A DNA stretch of 64,000 nt from NCBI GenBank assembly GCA_958295665.1, contig OY282558.1, positions 23,001,409-23,065,408 on the forward strand. Reading direction: 5' to 3'. The stretch's first letter is position 1; the number at the start of each line of letters is the position of its first letter. Positions 25,245 through 36,639 of this stretch are shown piece by piece. The notes beneath the pieces are model-generated. The model made no database searches, was not told where the DNA came from, and saw only the letters and a list, made by a program, of their open reading frames with translations. Position numbers and translations under genes: made by a program. The stretch comes from Tipula vernalis (taxonomy: Eukaryota; Arthropoda; Insecta; Diptera; Tipulidae).

Positions 25245-25940
25245 CGAGGCTGAATCCGATCCCTCATTCATCAAAAGGACCATTACTGGAGACGAGACGT
25301 GGGTTTATGAGTCCGACACGCAATCCAGATATCAGGCAAATGAATGGCGTTCACCAAAAAAAAACCACGTGTTTTCAGTCAAAAAAGAAGGCAATGCTCA
25401 CTCACGGTTTTTATGGATTACAACGGTGTAGTGCATCATGAATTTTTGCCAGAAGGCCAGACCGTAAACAAAGAGTATTATTTGGGCGTTATAAGACGTT
25501 TGCGTGAAGCAATTCGCCGAAAGAGACCAGAATTGTGGGCAGAAAACTCGTGGATTTTGCACCATGATAACGCACCATCGCACCGTGCCATCGTTATTCG
25601 TAATTTTTTGACGAAAAATGGAACAAATACCATCCAACAGCCACCGAATTCACCTGGGGTGAGATGTTGTAACCATCACGTTTTTCGCTTCGATGCATTT
25701 TCGACAGAATAACGGTATTTTAGAAGTAAATTGTTTTAAAATTTTATATTTTTAACAAAGCAGTACAGTTATTCTATCGAAAATGCATCGAAGCGAAAAA
25801 CGTGATGGTTACGACATCTCACCCCTGATTTGGCTCCCTGTGACTTCTTTCTGTTCAATCGAGTTAAAAAACCATTACGGGGAACGCGTTTCAGCAGCCG
25901 AGAGGAAATAATGGAAAAATCGCCAACACACGCAGAGTAG
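25245..25940 (+). pseudogene. Mariner (DD34D) transposase fragment, broken
   Basis: The catalytic half of a mariner transposase is recognisable, split between two frames near 25344-25430 and interrupted by a MITE at 25657-25824. The order is TITGDETWVYESD (first catalytic Asp), FMDYNGVVHHEFLPEGQTVN, WILHHDNAPSH (second Asp), then QPPNSP before the MITE. The continuation after it is DLAPCDFFLF (third Asp), then LRGTRFSSREEIM. The spacing of 34 residues between the last two Asp residues fits DD34D. The N-terminal DNA-binding region and the extreme C terminus are lost. This copy cannot make a functional enzyme. Confidence 0.9.
25657..25824. mobile_element. 168-bp MITE nested in the mariner, 3-bp CTG duplication
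   Basis: The element is almost entirely two inverted arms of about 57 bp beginning GGGTGAGATGT, with two differences between arms, joined by a short AT-rich spacer. CTG is duplicated at 25654-25656 and 25825-25827. The mariner motif PPNSP/DLAPCDFF is restored when the insert and one CTG are removed, which proves the insertion. Harbinger elements are known to duplicate three bases (TWA or CWG). The target context CACCTG fits the CWG type, so a Harbinger-derived MITE is inferred. Confidence 0.88.
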
Positions 25941-26479
25941 ATGTACTCTTGACTATGCAACTTTTGCAAATGTCAAGCTATGACGCTAAGATTTAGAGGG
26001 AATATCAACAACAGATGTACCAACTTAACAAAAAAACAGAACTCAAATCGGAACGATGGGAGCGCCACAGGGTGGTTATTCCGGGAACTTGTTGATCAAG
26101 TAGTATGTATGTAGTTAAAAATACGCAAACACTTCTTTTATATTCCTAAATGGTTCACGCCGAGAAACACTAGGTATATCCAACTGTGATTAGATTTCTG
26201 TGGTATTTTTCGGTGAGGCGAGAACCATAATAGGAATACTAATCGTATGGTTTCGGATACTTCAGAATAAGTAGAAAATTTATATTATGTAGTTCAGTAT
26301 AGATTGCAGATAAAAGTTCTTGTAAAAAGGAAGTAAAATTAGCTTGCGTCGAATTTGCATTATGAAACAAACGCATTTTCATAAAAGAAGAAACAGAGCC
26401 AGCCTTGATGGTCCCCTTTGCATTTGCACACATCTCCGATGCTATATTACTCATTCATTGAGTTTATATGATCTTCCAA

Positions 26480-26653
26480 TCGTTGTGTTGATGCTACAGA
26501 ACCATTTATTTTGTAATTTCTAATGACTGTTTGTACCTTAGACTGACCCTTCTTAATAATTTTAGATATTTCATTTAAGGATATTCCTTCCTTCTTCAAT
26601 TTCACCATCAACAAACGTAAATCCTTCCACAGCTCCTTTCGTTTAACTGACAT
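26480..26653 (-). pseudogene. Tc1-like transposase N-terminal relic
   Basis: A minus-strand frame begins MSVKRKELWKDLRLLMVKLK and continues with ISLNEISKIIKKGQSKVQTV. This matches in layout the helix-turn-helix start of Tc1-like transposases, including the intact copy at 18237. Similarity fades after about 55 residues, and I found no catalytic domain downstream. Confidence 0.6.
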
Positions 26654-27039
26654 TGCCAAAAGCTGCAAAAATATACAAAACGTTTAGTGTTCATTATGAC
26701 CCTCATGCTTGCAATAAAACAGATAAACTTGCACCACAGTAAGTCGGATTCATTTGAGTTGATTAAGGGAGTTGCTGGCTATATCGCACACAGATGATTG
26801 TCTAATTCAGGAACCGTACCTTCTTGCTGGTCTTTGGCTTGAAATCAACTAATGGTAGAATCTTATATAAGATTCCTATCATTGGAAGTCGAACGTGCAT
26901 TTTTATTGGTAACAATATTATCAGACAGCTGCGATCATTACTCTTGAATCTGCCAGTTCTTGTACTAAATTGGCCCTTGCATCAGTTTATCTTCCCTGTG
27001 ACCGCCCTTACCTCCTCCTTCGGTTGAGTTTAGTAACAT

Positions 27040-29010
27040 GTTGTTGTGGAGTAAGCAGAAACACATCCATCTGGTGATTGGTTGTGATGCTAATGCTCAT
27101 CACTCAATGTGGGTTAGCTCAAACATTATCTTACATTAACAATATCGTTATATTCTCACTTCTGATCACATGTGTATCTATTTTTATATTGAACTAAAAA
27201 GACCACCGTTTAAACCATACCGTATCAGGAACTTGTTACACCGAGCGCATCTCGATCTGCTATAAGGACATTGAATTACAAGCATCTTTGCTTACAAAAA
27301 TGATGTTTGTAGACTTAATGCTCTTCGTCTTCCGAATGGTCAGCTCACCTGATTGTGACTTCAGTTCCGATTTTGTTGCTTCCAAGCCTACTAACTTGTA
27401 TGTAGAAATCCCTAATTTGGGTTTAGCCCACAAGTTGATCAATCACTACGTTCTGCGTTGTACTGTGTTCTCATTTGCACTGTACAAAGCTGGGGTCCAG
27501 ATGAGATTTTCCCTGCTGATATACAGTATGGCTTTCCCTACATTCGGGAGCATATACTACATTTCTTCCAAGCGTGTATTGAATATAGAATTGTTCCACA
27601 ATTCTGGAGCAAGACTAAAGTTCTTTTTGTCTCGAAGGCTGGCAAGTCTGATTATACGGACCTTAAATCTTTTCGGCATATTAGTCTGTCTTCAACTTTT
27701 CTTAGGGATTTAGAAAGGATCGTCGACAGATTTATTAGAGATCAATATTTGCCGCTCTTCCCACTCAGTAACGTGCAACATGCTTATAGAGTTGGTAAGT
27801 CCTGTGAAACTGCTCTACACGAACTTGTCACTAAGGTTGAAAGGTCCCTCAATGATAGAGAGTTTCTTATGAGTACTTTTCTGGATAATGCTGAAGCTTT
27901 TGATACTTCGGTTATTACGATTACTGTTTTATGGATCGAATCTATCCTTAAGTCTCGCATTGTTGAGGCTAAGTTGGATGGTTTTTCCTTTTCTGTCAAG
28001 GTTGCTAAAGGCTATCCACAGGATGGGGTGCTCCCTCTGCTGTTGCTTTTGGTCATTGACGAGCTACTTGTTAAACTACAGCATTCTGGCTTCATATGGC
28101 CATTGGCCATTGGTTAAATTAAGGACTTCTTTAATTAAACTTAAAAGACTACGTAGGGCCATTATTGGATAGCTATGTCTTCTACTCCACTTCTGGGAAT
28201 GGAGTTTATTTCATTACCTTCATTCTATGCACTGTTTGCTCTGCGGAGTATCGCTGGTGATGCATTGGCGCTTGGAGTATTTTAGTTGCAAAGGTGGAGC
28301 GTAGAGTAATCATTAATAAATATCTTTCATTGATACCAGAAATTGATATGATTAATGATAGGCTATTGCCAGAGTTCAACTTCGAAAATTGATTCTCGGT
28401 GGTGTATCCATCGAGAGGTTTATGGTCCTCGGCAGTTTCTTAAAACTTTATTGGAGTCTCTTGCCTTCTTTTCTGAACTTGGTGCTAGATTTCGATCTTA
28501 CTGCCCTCCGACTGATTTCAGATCATTTGGTAGTCTGGGTTCGCACTGCACTGTCTTTCAGGCAGAATTTGCTGTTAACAATAAAAAAAAAATTTTCTGT
28601 ACGGAAAGCTGTGCTGACTTCATTGAAAAATCCCTTGACTATTTCCAAACTTGTTAAGGGCTGTAAACATTTCATCAACCTTCTTTGTTCTAACAATAGA
28701 GTTACTGTGTCATGGGTACTGGCTCATTGTGAAATTGATGGTAATGAGATCGCCGATTATCTAGCCAAGGCTGGCTCGCGATTACATTAATTGGTTACAT
28801 TGTATTAGCGGTTAGAAGGCTATAAAAAACTTCGCTCTTAAAGAGCTAAGGCTGAAGTGGTGTACTACTTCGATTGGCTCAAGATAATATATGTGATGAT
28901 TGCCTCAAAGAAATAGACAGCTGTATTCACTTTGTTTGCAGTTGTCCAGCTTTCGAAGCTGTTCGTTTTCTATTGTTTAATTGTAGGACTATATCTTTGG
29001 TCTAACGAAA
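27040..29010 (+). pseudogene. Decayed non-LTR retrotransposon (R1/LOA-like): endonuclease, RT and RNase H pieces
   Basis: The pieces lie in the correct order on the plus strand. An endonuclease motif LVIGCDANAHHSMW is near 27080. An RT region at 27480-28120 includes SWGPDEIFPADI, SDYTDLKSFRHISLSSTF, HAYRVGKSCETALHELV and AKGYPQDGVLPLLL, but lacks a recognisable YADD box. RNase H traces are LGSHCTVFQAEFAV near 28550 and VSWVLAHCEIDGNEIADYLA near 28740. A C-terminal CX2C zinc-like tail (CDDCLKEIDSCIHFVCSCPA) is near 28890. Several frameshifts separate the pieces. The AKGxPQxGVL form and the RNase H point to the R1/LOA group, inferred without a tree. Confidence 0.85.
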
Positions 29011-31630
29011 TTTCCAAAAATAACCACTATTGGTTGTGATTATGCTCCTATATTGAAGCATTAAATAAAACATTTTCAAACTGCTCTCCTGAATAATCAA
29101 CTTTTTCAGTTGTGTCACTCTTCTTGTACACCGACGATATGTACTTCGAGTGAAATAACATTAAAACTTACATATTTCATTTTTAATTTCATGTTCTATT
29201 TCTAACTATATTCAGTATGTTATTGTGTCTCCAAGCACAAACCTATTTTGGTTTGGTATAATTGCGCATACACCATATTTATAAGGTATCATGTTCTAAC
29301 TACATAACTTTATTTTGATGGGATTTTGCTAATTTCGTTGCCTTTAGCCGACTTGTAATGTAATATAGGCCATTTCAGACTATAAGGCCTAAAAACTTTG
29401 TCATTTATAATAATCTGTGACGCATTAGATATATGGTATACAAAATTCACATTTGAATACGATTACTATTCGACAGGCGCCTTTTTTGCTTCCACGACCA
29501 AAAATACATAAATACATATTATTTTAAATAATAAAATTTTACGCACGAAACATTAATAATTCAAAAAATTTAACCCGAATGAAAATCAATAAAATAAAAT
29601 CACCTTGCAAGCTTTAAAAAAAAATGTAAGTTTGAGTAAGGTATGGAGGTAAGGAAATTTTCTACTTCCCTTAAAATACGCAAAGCAAGATTTCGAAATA
29701 CATAAAAATTGGTATATGTATACCTATACATGTATGTACGGTGAAAATGTTAATGTTACCGACTGAAACTTATTTTTTAAATTGATTTCTTCTAATAAAT
29801 ACGTAAATAGATGCGTTACGTTATAGATTACTGTAGAGATATTAAACAGAATAATCAATTGCTATTATATCAGTGTTATGTGGATGATGTCAGCATTTTT
29901 TTTAATTGTAGTATTTATAACTATTAAATATAAAGCTAGTGTGTTAGATATGTAACAATATAATTATTAATAATTAAGGCTTTTATAAATTCTTCCACCA
30001 ACATGAAATATCTTCACCTCCGACACCGATACTCTCCGATCATTCCTATAATAGGGTATAAAATTCCCACGAACCTTAGCCAGATGGCAATAACGAGTAA
30101 AATAAACGTGTGCTGGAAATGTACCTAGTTCTACTTACGTTCGTTAAGATTTTTAAATTTTTGGTGGAAGGTTAAATATAAGCCAAATATACTTATACTT
30201 TAATTACATAGTTTAGATTGAGAAAAACAAGGACAGTATTTAAATTGTCATAGCTAATTAGAGTGAGATAATTTGAATAACCGTTGAATGTTAAAAATGT
30301 TAAACAAACCCAGTTGAGAATTTGTATAGCGTCGTCTAATACTCTACAAATACATTCCAAATAGGTAAATTATATATCCGTCTAAAATCTAAAATAATTT
30401 CATTCAAGAATGCTGATTGGCAATCAAGTGGAGTGACAAAAAAAAACGTTGCTAAACCGCGATCATTAATTTTTTGTCGCTTCTTTACTGATGACTATGT
30501 TTCATTCTAAACTATACTAACAAAGGTGAGTTTGTCGCTGTATTTATAAAACAGGAACAAAATTCATCCTAAAAATTTAAGACATATGCTATACTCACAC
30601 GCTATCTAGTATATCTACCACACCCTTATTAAAACTATATACACCAAGTACTAACCAAAAAATGTATGCCGTAATTAAATACTTGAACAAAGCAAAAAAT
30701 CTCAAGTGCTTCGAGATAATCTTAATTAAATCTTCAATCAAAGATATACATACATATAAGTTGTTAACATATATTTTAAATTGGCAATAAATTAATAGGA
30801 AAAAATAAAAATAATTAATCTTATCGCGAGTTAGGCAGAGACAGTTAATTTAAAATAAAAAAATAAAAAAAATGTTATATGTATATTGTGTGTTGTTGAA
30901 TCGCAGACATGATGCCGCCGTCGATATTATCAGTCGCGCATATTCTAAATATGAATGACCTAATTGTATAGCTTTAAAATTAGCCCAAATCGAGAGATTA
31001 TTATCGTATCGGTGTGAATTTAAACGAATAGCATTTCCATTTCAATATTATTGTGTTACATAAGTCGTGGTATTATTGGTAAAATTATTATGCTACTGTT
31101 ATTATCAAATATCAAATACATATTTTTGTTATATACCTACATACATATAAGTAAAATCAATAATTTATTCTGTCTCAAAAGTAGAAAAAATAAAATTTAA
31201 ATCGATAAAGCAACAAAATCTTTTTTTGCCAGCGATTATATAAACAGGAGGATGTAAAATGGCGTATTTTTAGGCCTAAATATGTAGGGTTCGCTGCTAA
31301 GCGATTCGCCCAATATTTATGATGGCTATTGTGCATAATATCAGAAAAAGGTTGAAAAAAGAAAGGCAGAGTAATTTTTTTCTGTTCATCCTTTTGCTGA
31401 TATTGACAATGGTAGCCATCGAAGATAACGCGCGAATGGCATTGTAGCGCTCCGGGTTCAACTATGTTCATATCATTTATTTTTTATTTAAATATAGTAA
31501 TTACTATCTAAATTATAATCAAATTTTCACAATCGTCGAAATGGTTTAATTTTAGTGGAAATTAATTACTGTGTAATTACTACATCGGCTGAAAATTTCC
31601 TGTACTGATAATAGATAATAAATTTTTTTT
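29011..31630. other. AT-rich intergenic sequence
   Basis: No gene recognised. A weak inverted pair (CTTCCACCAA near 29992 and TTGGTGGAAG near 30161) may mark a very degraded MITE. A minus-strand open frame at 31471-31175 has no convincing domain. Confidence 0.4.
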
Positions 31631-32060
31631 GGCAATGTTTTTACTTAATCTACAATATAATCTCCTTTTAACTAAATACACTTCATCCAAAGATTTTGAA
31701 ACATTTCAATACCTGTCTTGTAAAGAGATTTATGAAACACTTTAAAATATGCGATGGTTTCGGCTATTACTCCATCATTCCACGCAAATCTCTTTCGATA
31801 CAGCCTTCTGTTTAATTTTAGAAACAGAAAATAGGTCTTAGGTACCAAATTTGGAGAATACGGTGGGTCGGGAAGTAATTCGAAGTGAAATTAATTCAAT
31901 TTTGCCTTAACATTTGTTGACCTGTGAGCGGATATCTTGCAAAAAGAGAATTTTTTCGCACAATTGCTTCGTACAATTTGTTCAATAACTATTGACGATT
32001 GTGAAAGTAAGAAAAGCAAATTAAACGTGCTATCAGCGCTCCTGCGGAAAATAGAAAAAA
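31630..32060 (-). pseudogene. Mariner transposase C-terminal relic
   Basis: Read on the minus strand, the segment gives a degraded HDN region, then SKFGT, FLFLKLNRRLYRKRFAWNDG, VIAETIAYFKVFHKSLYKTG and IEMFQNLWMKCI, ending LKGDYIVD. This order is the typical C-terminal third of a mariner transposase (D in the SPDLAPSDYFLF region, then the GIEKLxxRWxKCIxLKGDY tail). The catalytic aspartates are lost, and stops and frameshifts are present. It is a different lineage from the copy at 25036. Confidence 0.78.
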
Positions 32061-32198
32061 TGAAATAGATACATAAAAATCAAGACCCTCCAATCGTCTT
32101 GATGAGCAATGGAATATTGCTGAAGGTATATTCTAGGATCTGAGTTGGTTTGGTTTTGGTTTTTGTGACGTATTGTCGAGGACTCTTATATGTAATTA

Positions 32199-33708
32199 CA
32201 GTGTGTCACAGTCGTATTCGTTAATTAGCAAAATAAAAACTGAATTACGGCTCTTTTCCAATTTACTTATTTACACTTACTTATTTCAAACTCATTGCGC
32301 CATCTTAAATAAGTGAGTGAAACCATTCCGATTTGTTTTACTTACTTATTTGACAGCTACAATAAAAATATTTTATTTTTTGTATTCTATTTAACAACAT
32401 TATTTTAAAATTGCTTATACTTTATTTCATGATTTAATAAACGGCAACGCTATTCGCACCCTAATATTGGGTTTGCTTCCTAAATGGGATTACTGATTTT
32501 TGGTGACATGAATAACATTTAAATGCACATTAAAACTAGAAAAATAAATTTCTTTTTGTGTTATATGCAAATTTTAAATTTATTTAATCGGCTTGAAATA
32601 CTTTCAGAATATAAGTTATCGGCACCAGCTTATTTATTTAAATGAGTTAGTTTCCACAAATGGGTAGGTGATTGGAGAAGGGCCTGAAAAAAATAAGTAT
32701 TGAATTTATTTTTAAATAAATAAACATAATTCAAAAGTCGTTTACAAACACAAATAAAAAATTGATAAATAATCACAGCTATGTTAATAAATCTGTTGTA
32801 TTGGTTACCTTTTATCTTTTCTTACTTCTTCAAACTGATTTGATAATGACCGCACTAGATTTGGCACAGCTCGGATTCAATTTTATACCATTTCCTTTGT
32901 AAACCTCTTTTAAGTTCGTCTTCATGCCATAAACGAATTAAAGTTTGACTATACCTGCCGCCAAGAAACAGCCCCTTACCACCATCACGGAGCCACCTCC
33001 ATATTTAACCGTTGTCTGCAAATTCTATTTATTCAGTTCCTCAAATGTATACGGTTTTTGAAGCCTTTGACAAACTTTAGGTGCAGTTTTCGATTTTTTC
33101 TGAAATCAAAGGTTTTTTCGTGGCAAATCTACCATTGTAGCCCGCGCTACTAGAGTAGTTCGCCGAATAGTTTCGGTACTAACATTTTTGCCCAATTTCT
33201 TTTCAACTTGCACTGCTATTTTTGATACACGTTTCGTAATTTCCCTCATAATACAACGATTATCGGGTTCGTTCAGTTTTTTTTTCTATTTGCGCATTTT
33301 CAATCCTGGTCTCTTCTTTATAGCGCTTAATAACGTACTGTATAGTAGAAATACTTCGTTGAACAATTTCAATGATTTCTTTAAGTCTTTTACCCACGTT
33401 ATGATGAAATATCACCAACTTTCTGTGTTCTAAAGTCGTTTCATTTTCCTTTCGTCCCATTTGGCCAAAATTGTAATTTAAGGGTTTCTAAAACTAAACA
33501 AATAACACAAAATATAGAATGATGAATGATTACGAACGACTATGTGAAAGTGGGGTGATTTGATCGATAACGTCATAATGCTCCTTGTTTTGTATAAATG
33601 TGTGAGTAAATAACCAAACAATTTTTTTTTACAAACAGTTTCAGTTTTTGGCTAAAAATCGAAAATTAATAAAAAATTAAGTAATTACGAAAGCGACTGT
33701 GACCACTA
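32199..33708 (-). mobile_element. Degraded Tc1-like element with recognisable TIRs
   Basis: The left end CAGTGTGTCACAGTCGTATT at 32199 pairs with the complement of TAGTGGTCACAGTCGCTTTC ending at 33708. Both are next to TA (32197-32198 and 33709-33710). The length of 1510 bp is close to a full Tc1-like element. The transposase runs on the minus strand and is broken (see the separate entry). Confidence 0.82.
32800..33460 (-). pseudogene. Tc1-like transposase relic inside the 32199-33708 element
   Basis: The minus-strand reading begins MGRKENETTLEHRKLVIFHH and continues with RSISTIQYVIKRYKEE (helix-turn-helix), ITKRVSKIAVQVEKKLGKNV and TETIRRTT. After in-frame stops comes KYGGGSVMV, the family's GGGSVMVWG box. 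The DDE residues are not recoverable. The piece is clearly a Tc1-like transposase that no longer functions. Confidence 0.82.
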
Positions 33709-36367
33709 TATGTAGACTAGAAACGACCAATTGTCAAGCGTTTCAAAGGCTATGGAAAAAAGAAATCATAACTAAAATTAATCAGGGCTTTATTTGGAGT
33801 ATTGTTTGATGAATTGGAGTGAGGTGGTTGCTTAACATGAAACACTTAATTGTTCGTTTGGTAATATTCGTAATTTTGATTCCAAATACACTTATTAAAG
33901 TTATTTTTAAATTAAGCATGAACCACATCGAAGCGATTTAGCACTCAAAATGTGTGTTAAAAATTTATGTTTGGCTATTTTCGCAAATTCATTGAAATCA
34001 AAGTCAAGAAATTAGCATCATTATTAATAAATAACTTTTTCTAAAAAACGTGTTGGTTAAGAAAAACGCGTCATTATTTACACTTTCTGCACGAGTACGG
34101 TGATGGATGCATATTTGCATATTTAAATTTTATTTTATAAGTAATTGTATTGTGTAGTTTTTGGTATTGATTGTAGTTTATTGAAATAAGCAATCATTCA
34201 ATTCGGAGATGGCCGGAAAATGGATACATATTGGTAATAAAACTTGATATCGTGTTTTTATATAATAAGTGGTTACTCGTTCGCATTGTTCGCGATACCC
34301 ATCATGCTTTAAGCTTTTCATATGTCAGTTTCATAGGAAAGTGTAGACTTGCCCAAAGTTAGATCCGCATATCCTTTTTGTTTCCATATGCTTTCTGATA
34401 AGCCTTTCAAATAAAGATAATGAATTGTACCAATGATTTGAAATTTATCCATCCTTCACAAAATGCAGAATACGTCAATTTTGTTGCTTGTATGATAACT
34501 CATTAAAGCACATCTTTATGTCAAAACAGGAAACTTTCAGCCCATTTAGTATTTAAAGAGTATATCGAAATGGCCTGTTGGGTGGCTAACATATTTTTTA
34601 CGACATTTTGTCGAACTAATTTTAAAGGTTATTTGTTGAATTAGGCGAAATTATCGAAAATCGATAAAAGAAGAGTCTCTATATTTTCAACTATATCTGC
34701 TAACAACTTAGGTACATATTTGAATTGGGTCTGTTAATAGCAATTATTAAAGTATTTAAATAAAACAATTTTTACACGCTAAATAAAATTAATTTTATTG
34801 GTAAATAAATGAAAAATATGTTATCGAATAAATAACATTTATTAACCGGTTCGCCGACCTTCAACAATTTTAACAAACGGCTCTAGTATGTCTCTTTATC
34901 TAGTGTATTTACTCCCTAGGTCTTGACAACTTATCAAACTCGGCTTTAATAAATCGGTTGAAGTTTGGTTTGGTACCGAGTACCAAAATAACAGTTATCA
35001 TAGCTATAAAAAGTTATAAAAAGTCTTTTTCGAGAAACAGACATTGTAAAATTTGTAATAAATAAATTCATAAAATTTAAGCAAATCTTAAATTGACCAA
35101 ACTCTAAAACGTTAAAATTTTCACAAAGAAATTTTGACAAAAACATGGCTAAATTGTTTCGGATGACTTTTCCAGGGAATCTTTTTTCCATTAAAATAAA
35201 AAAGAAATGTTTCAGGAGTTTATAAGATACCGTTAGATAATCTCAAGGGCAACTTGACTGAACTGATTAAATCCTTCAACTTATAAATTTTTAAATTTTC
35301 TGTCCTTCGGATCTGTTTTGAGTTCTTAAATTTGAGCCGAAGCTTTTTCTAAATATGATCGAATTTTGCTTAATTGCCGAGCATCGCCCCTTCCTGGGAG
35401 TAAGGATGGCACAATGTGTCTAAAATTGCACCTGTCTTTCGTCTTTTTTTGTAAAACGATTCATTTTTCTCAGTATAAGCTTCTAATATAGGAAGGCTTA
35501 GAACTTTTCTGTATTTTTCTTTTTATGTAGGGAGCTCAATAAAACTGAAATGGAAAGTAACGGTTAACACTTGAAATATTTAACGAAACTGATCGTAAAT
35601 TTCTAAAAAATGTGCATTCCATAACATTCGTTTTCTCTATACCACGTTCTTATATTCTTAAGTTATAGCTCCTCGCGGTTTGGCCCTTAATATAGTATAA
35701 CCTATTTTGGATACAATCATGTCAAGTAATATTTTAAATGTGGTCCTGGCGCCCCTAGTACCCTGTTGTTTAGAAAGTCTAATCTTTTCAATTTTGAAAA
35801 CCATTCTCCATTTTCCTGACCATTTTGGGAATCGTGAGTTCCCGTGAAACAGATTTCACTGTATGTACATATTACTTTTATTTCGTAATGGAAGGTTAAT
35901 TTCTATTTTATTAAATGTATAGATATTAATAATGTTGGTATAAAAATTTCAAGTTAAAATTAATTAAATTAATTACAATAAAAAATTTGTTCTTTATGTA
36001 AATTTTATTTACTGTTTTTGATTTGGTATTTATAGTTAAAGATACGTACCACCTATCTTGTAATTTCTAAAATAAGTAAGTAAATTTAGTGTATACAATA
36101 TATTCTTTATTTCATTTTTGGTTTTAGTTCAAAATTTGAACCGAGCAGGTGTTTGTATGAACCATTTCATGAAACTGTTGTTAATTAATACAAATAGTCT
36201 TAATGGTCCCATGCACAATTTGAACACATTTTTGTACAACATCTCATTGCGCAAACTGTTTGACATAGCCATACATGCGTTTGCACAATACTTACGCAAC
36301 AACAATAGTTGTGCAAATTTCAGTTCAAGTATTAAAGTTGTCGCTACCCGGTGAAATCAGTATGCAC
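33709..36367. other. AT-rich intergenic sequence
   Basis: No gene, RNA or repeat recognised. Open frames here are short and lack domain motifs. Confidence 0.45.
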
Positions 36368-36373
36368 TTAGAA

Positions 36374-36633
36374 TTGAGGATTGTCTAATCAAAAGTCGCT
36401 ATTTACATTTTCCAAAATGATGTTTTTTTTTCTATCTGGGCAGAATTTTTTAAGTGAAATAGACCAAAAGTGGTTATTTCCAGCATGGACCAAAAATTGC
36501 CAATTTCTCTATGAAAAATATTCCTAAAATTCTTGATTTTGGTCAAAACAAGCTATTTACTACAAAAAAGTTATCAAAAGTAAGTAGCAAAACGTAAGAT
36601 GTAAATAGCGACTTTTGATCAGACACTCCTCAA
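36374..36633. mobile_element. MITE, 260 bp, flanked by TTAGAA duplication
   Basis: The ends are inverted repeats of about 35 bp: TTGAGGATTGTCTAATCAAA at 36374 (continuing to ...GTCGCTATTTACAT) against the complement of TTGAGGAGTGTCTGATCAAA ending at 36633. TTAGAA occurs directly outside both ends (36368-36373 and 36634-36639). There is no coding potential. A 5-6 bp duplication does not immediately identify the superfamily. Confidence 0.82.
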
Positions 36634-36639
36634 TTAGAA

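Larger units (their letters stand above)
25036..26100 (+). mobile_element. Mariner-family element with long TIRs, internally deleted, carrying a nested MITE
   Basis: The two ends form inverted repeats of about 180 bp: CTTGATCAACAAGTTCCCGG at about 25037 and its complement ending at 26100. Both ends are next to TA (25034-25035 and 26101-26102). The left TIR runs to about 25213 and the right one starts near 25917. Without the 168-bp insertion at 25657-25824 the element is about 0.9 kb, shorter than the usual 1.3 kb of mariner, because the 5' half of the transposase is missing. The two TIRs have diverged by scattered substitutions. Confidence 0.88.

Noticed and set aside
29992..30170. Inverted CTTCCACCAA / TTGGTGGAAG pair as a MITE
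   Set aside because: Only 10 bases match and no target duplication is visible. This could arise by chance in AT-rich DNA.
31175..31471. Minus-strand frame with CHSRVIFDGYH, considered as a FLYWCH zinc-finger tail
   Set aside because: Too few key residues (no FLYW or WxC part) to support the domain.
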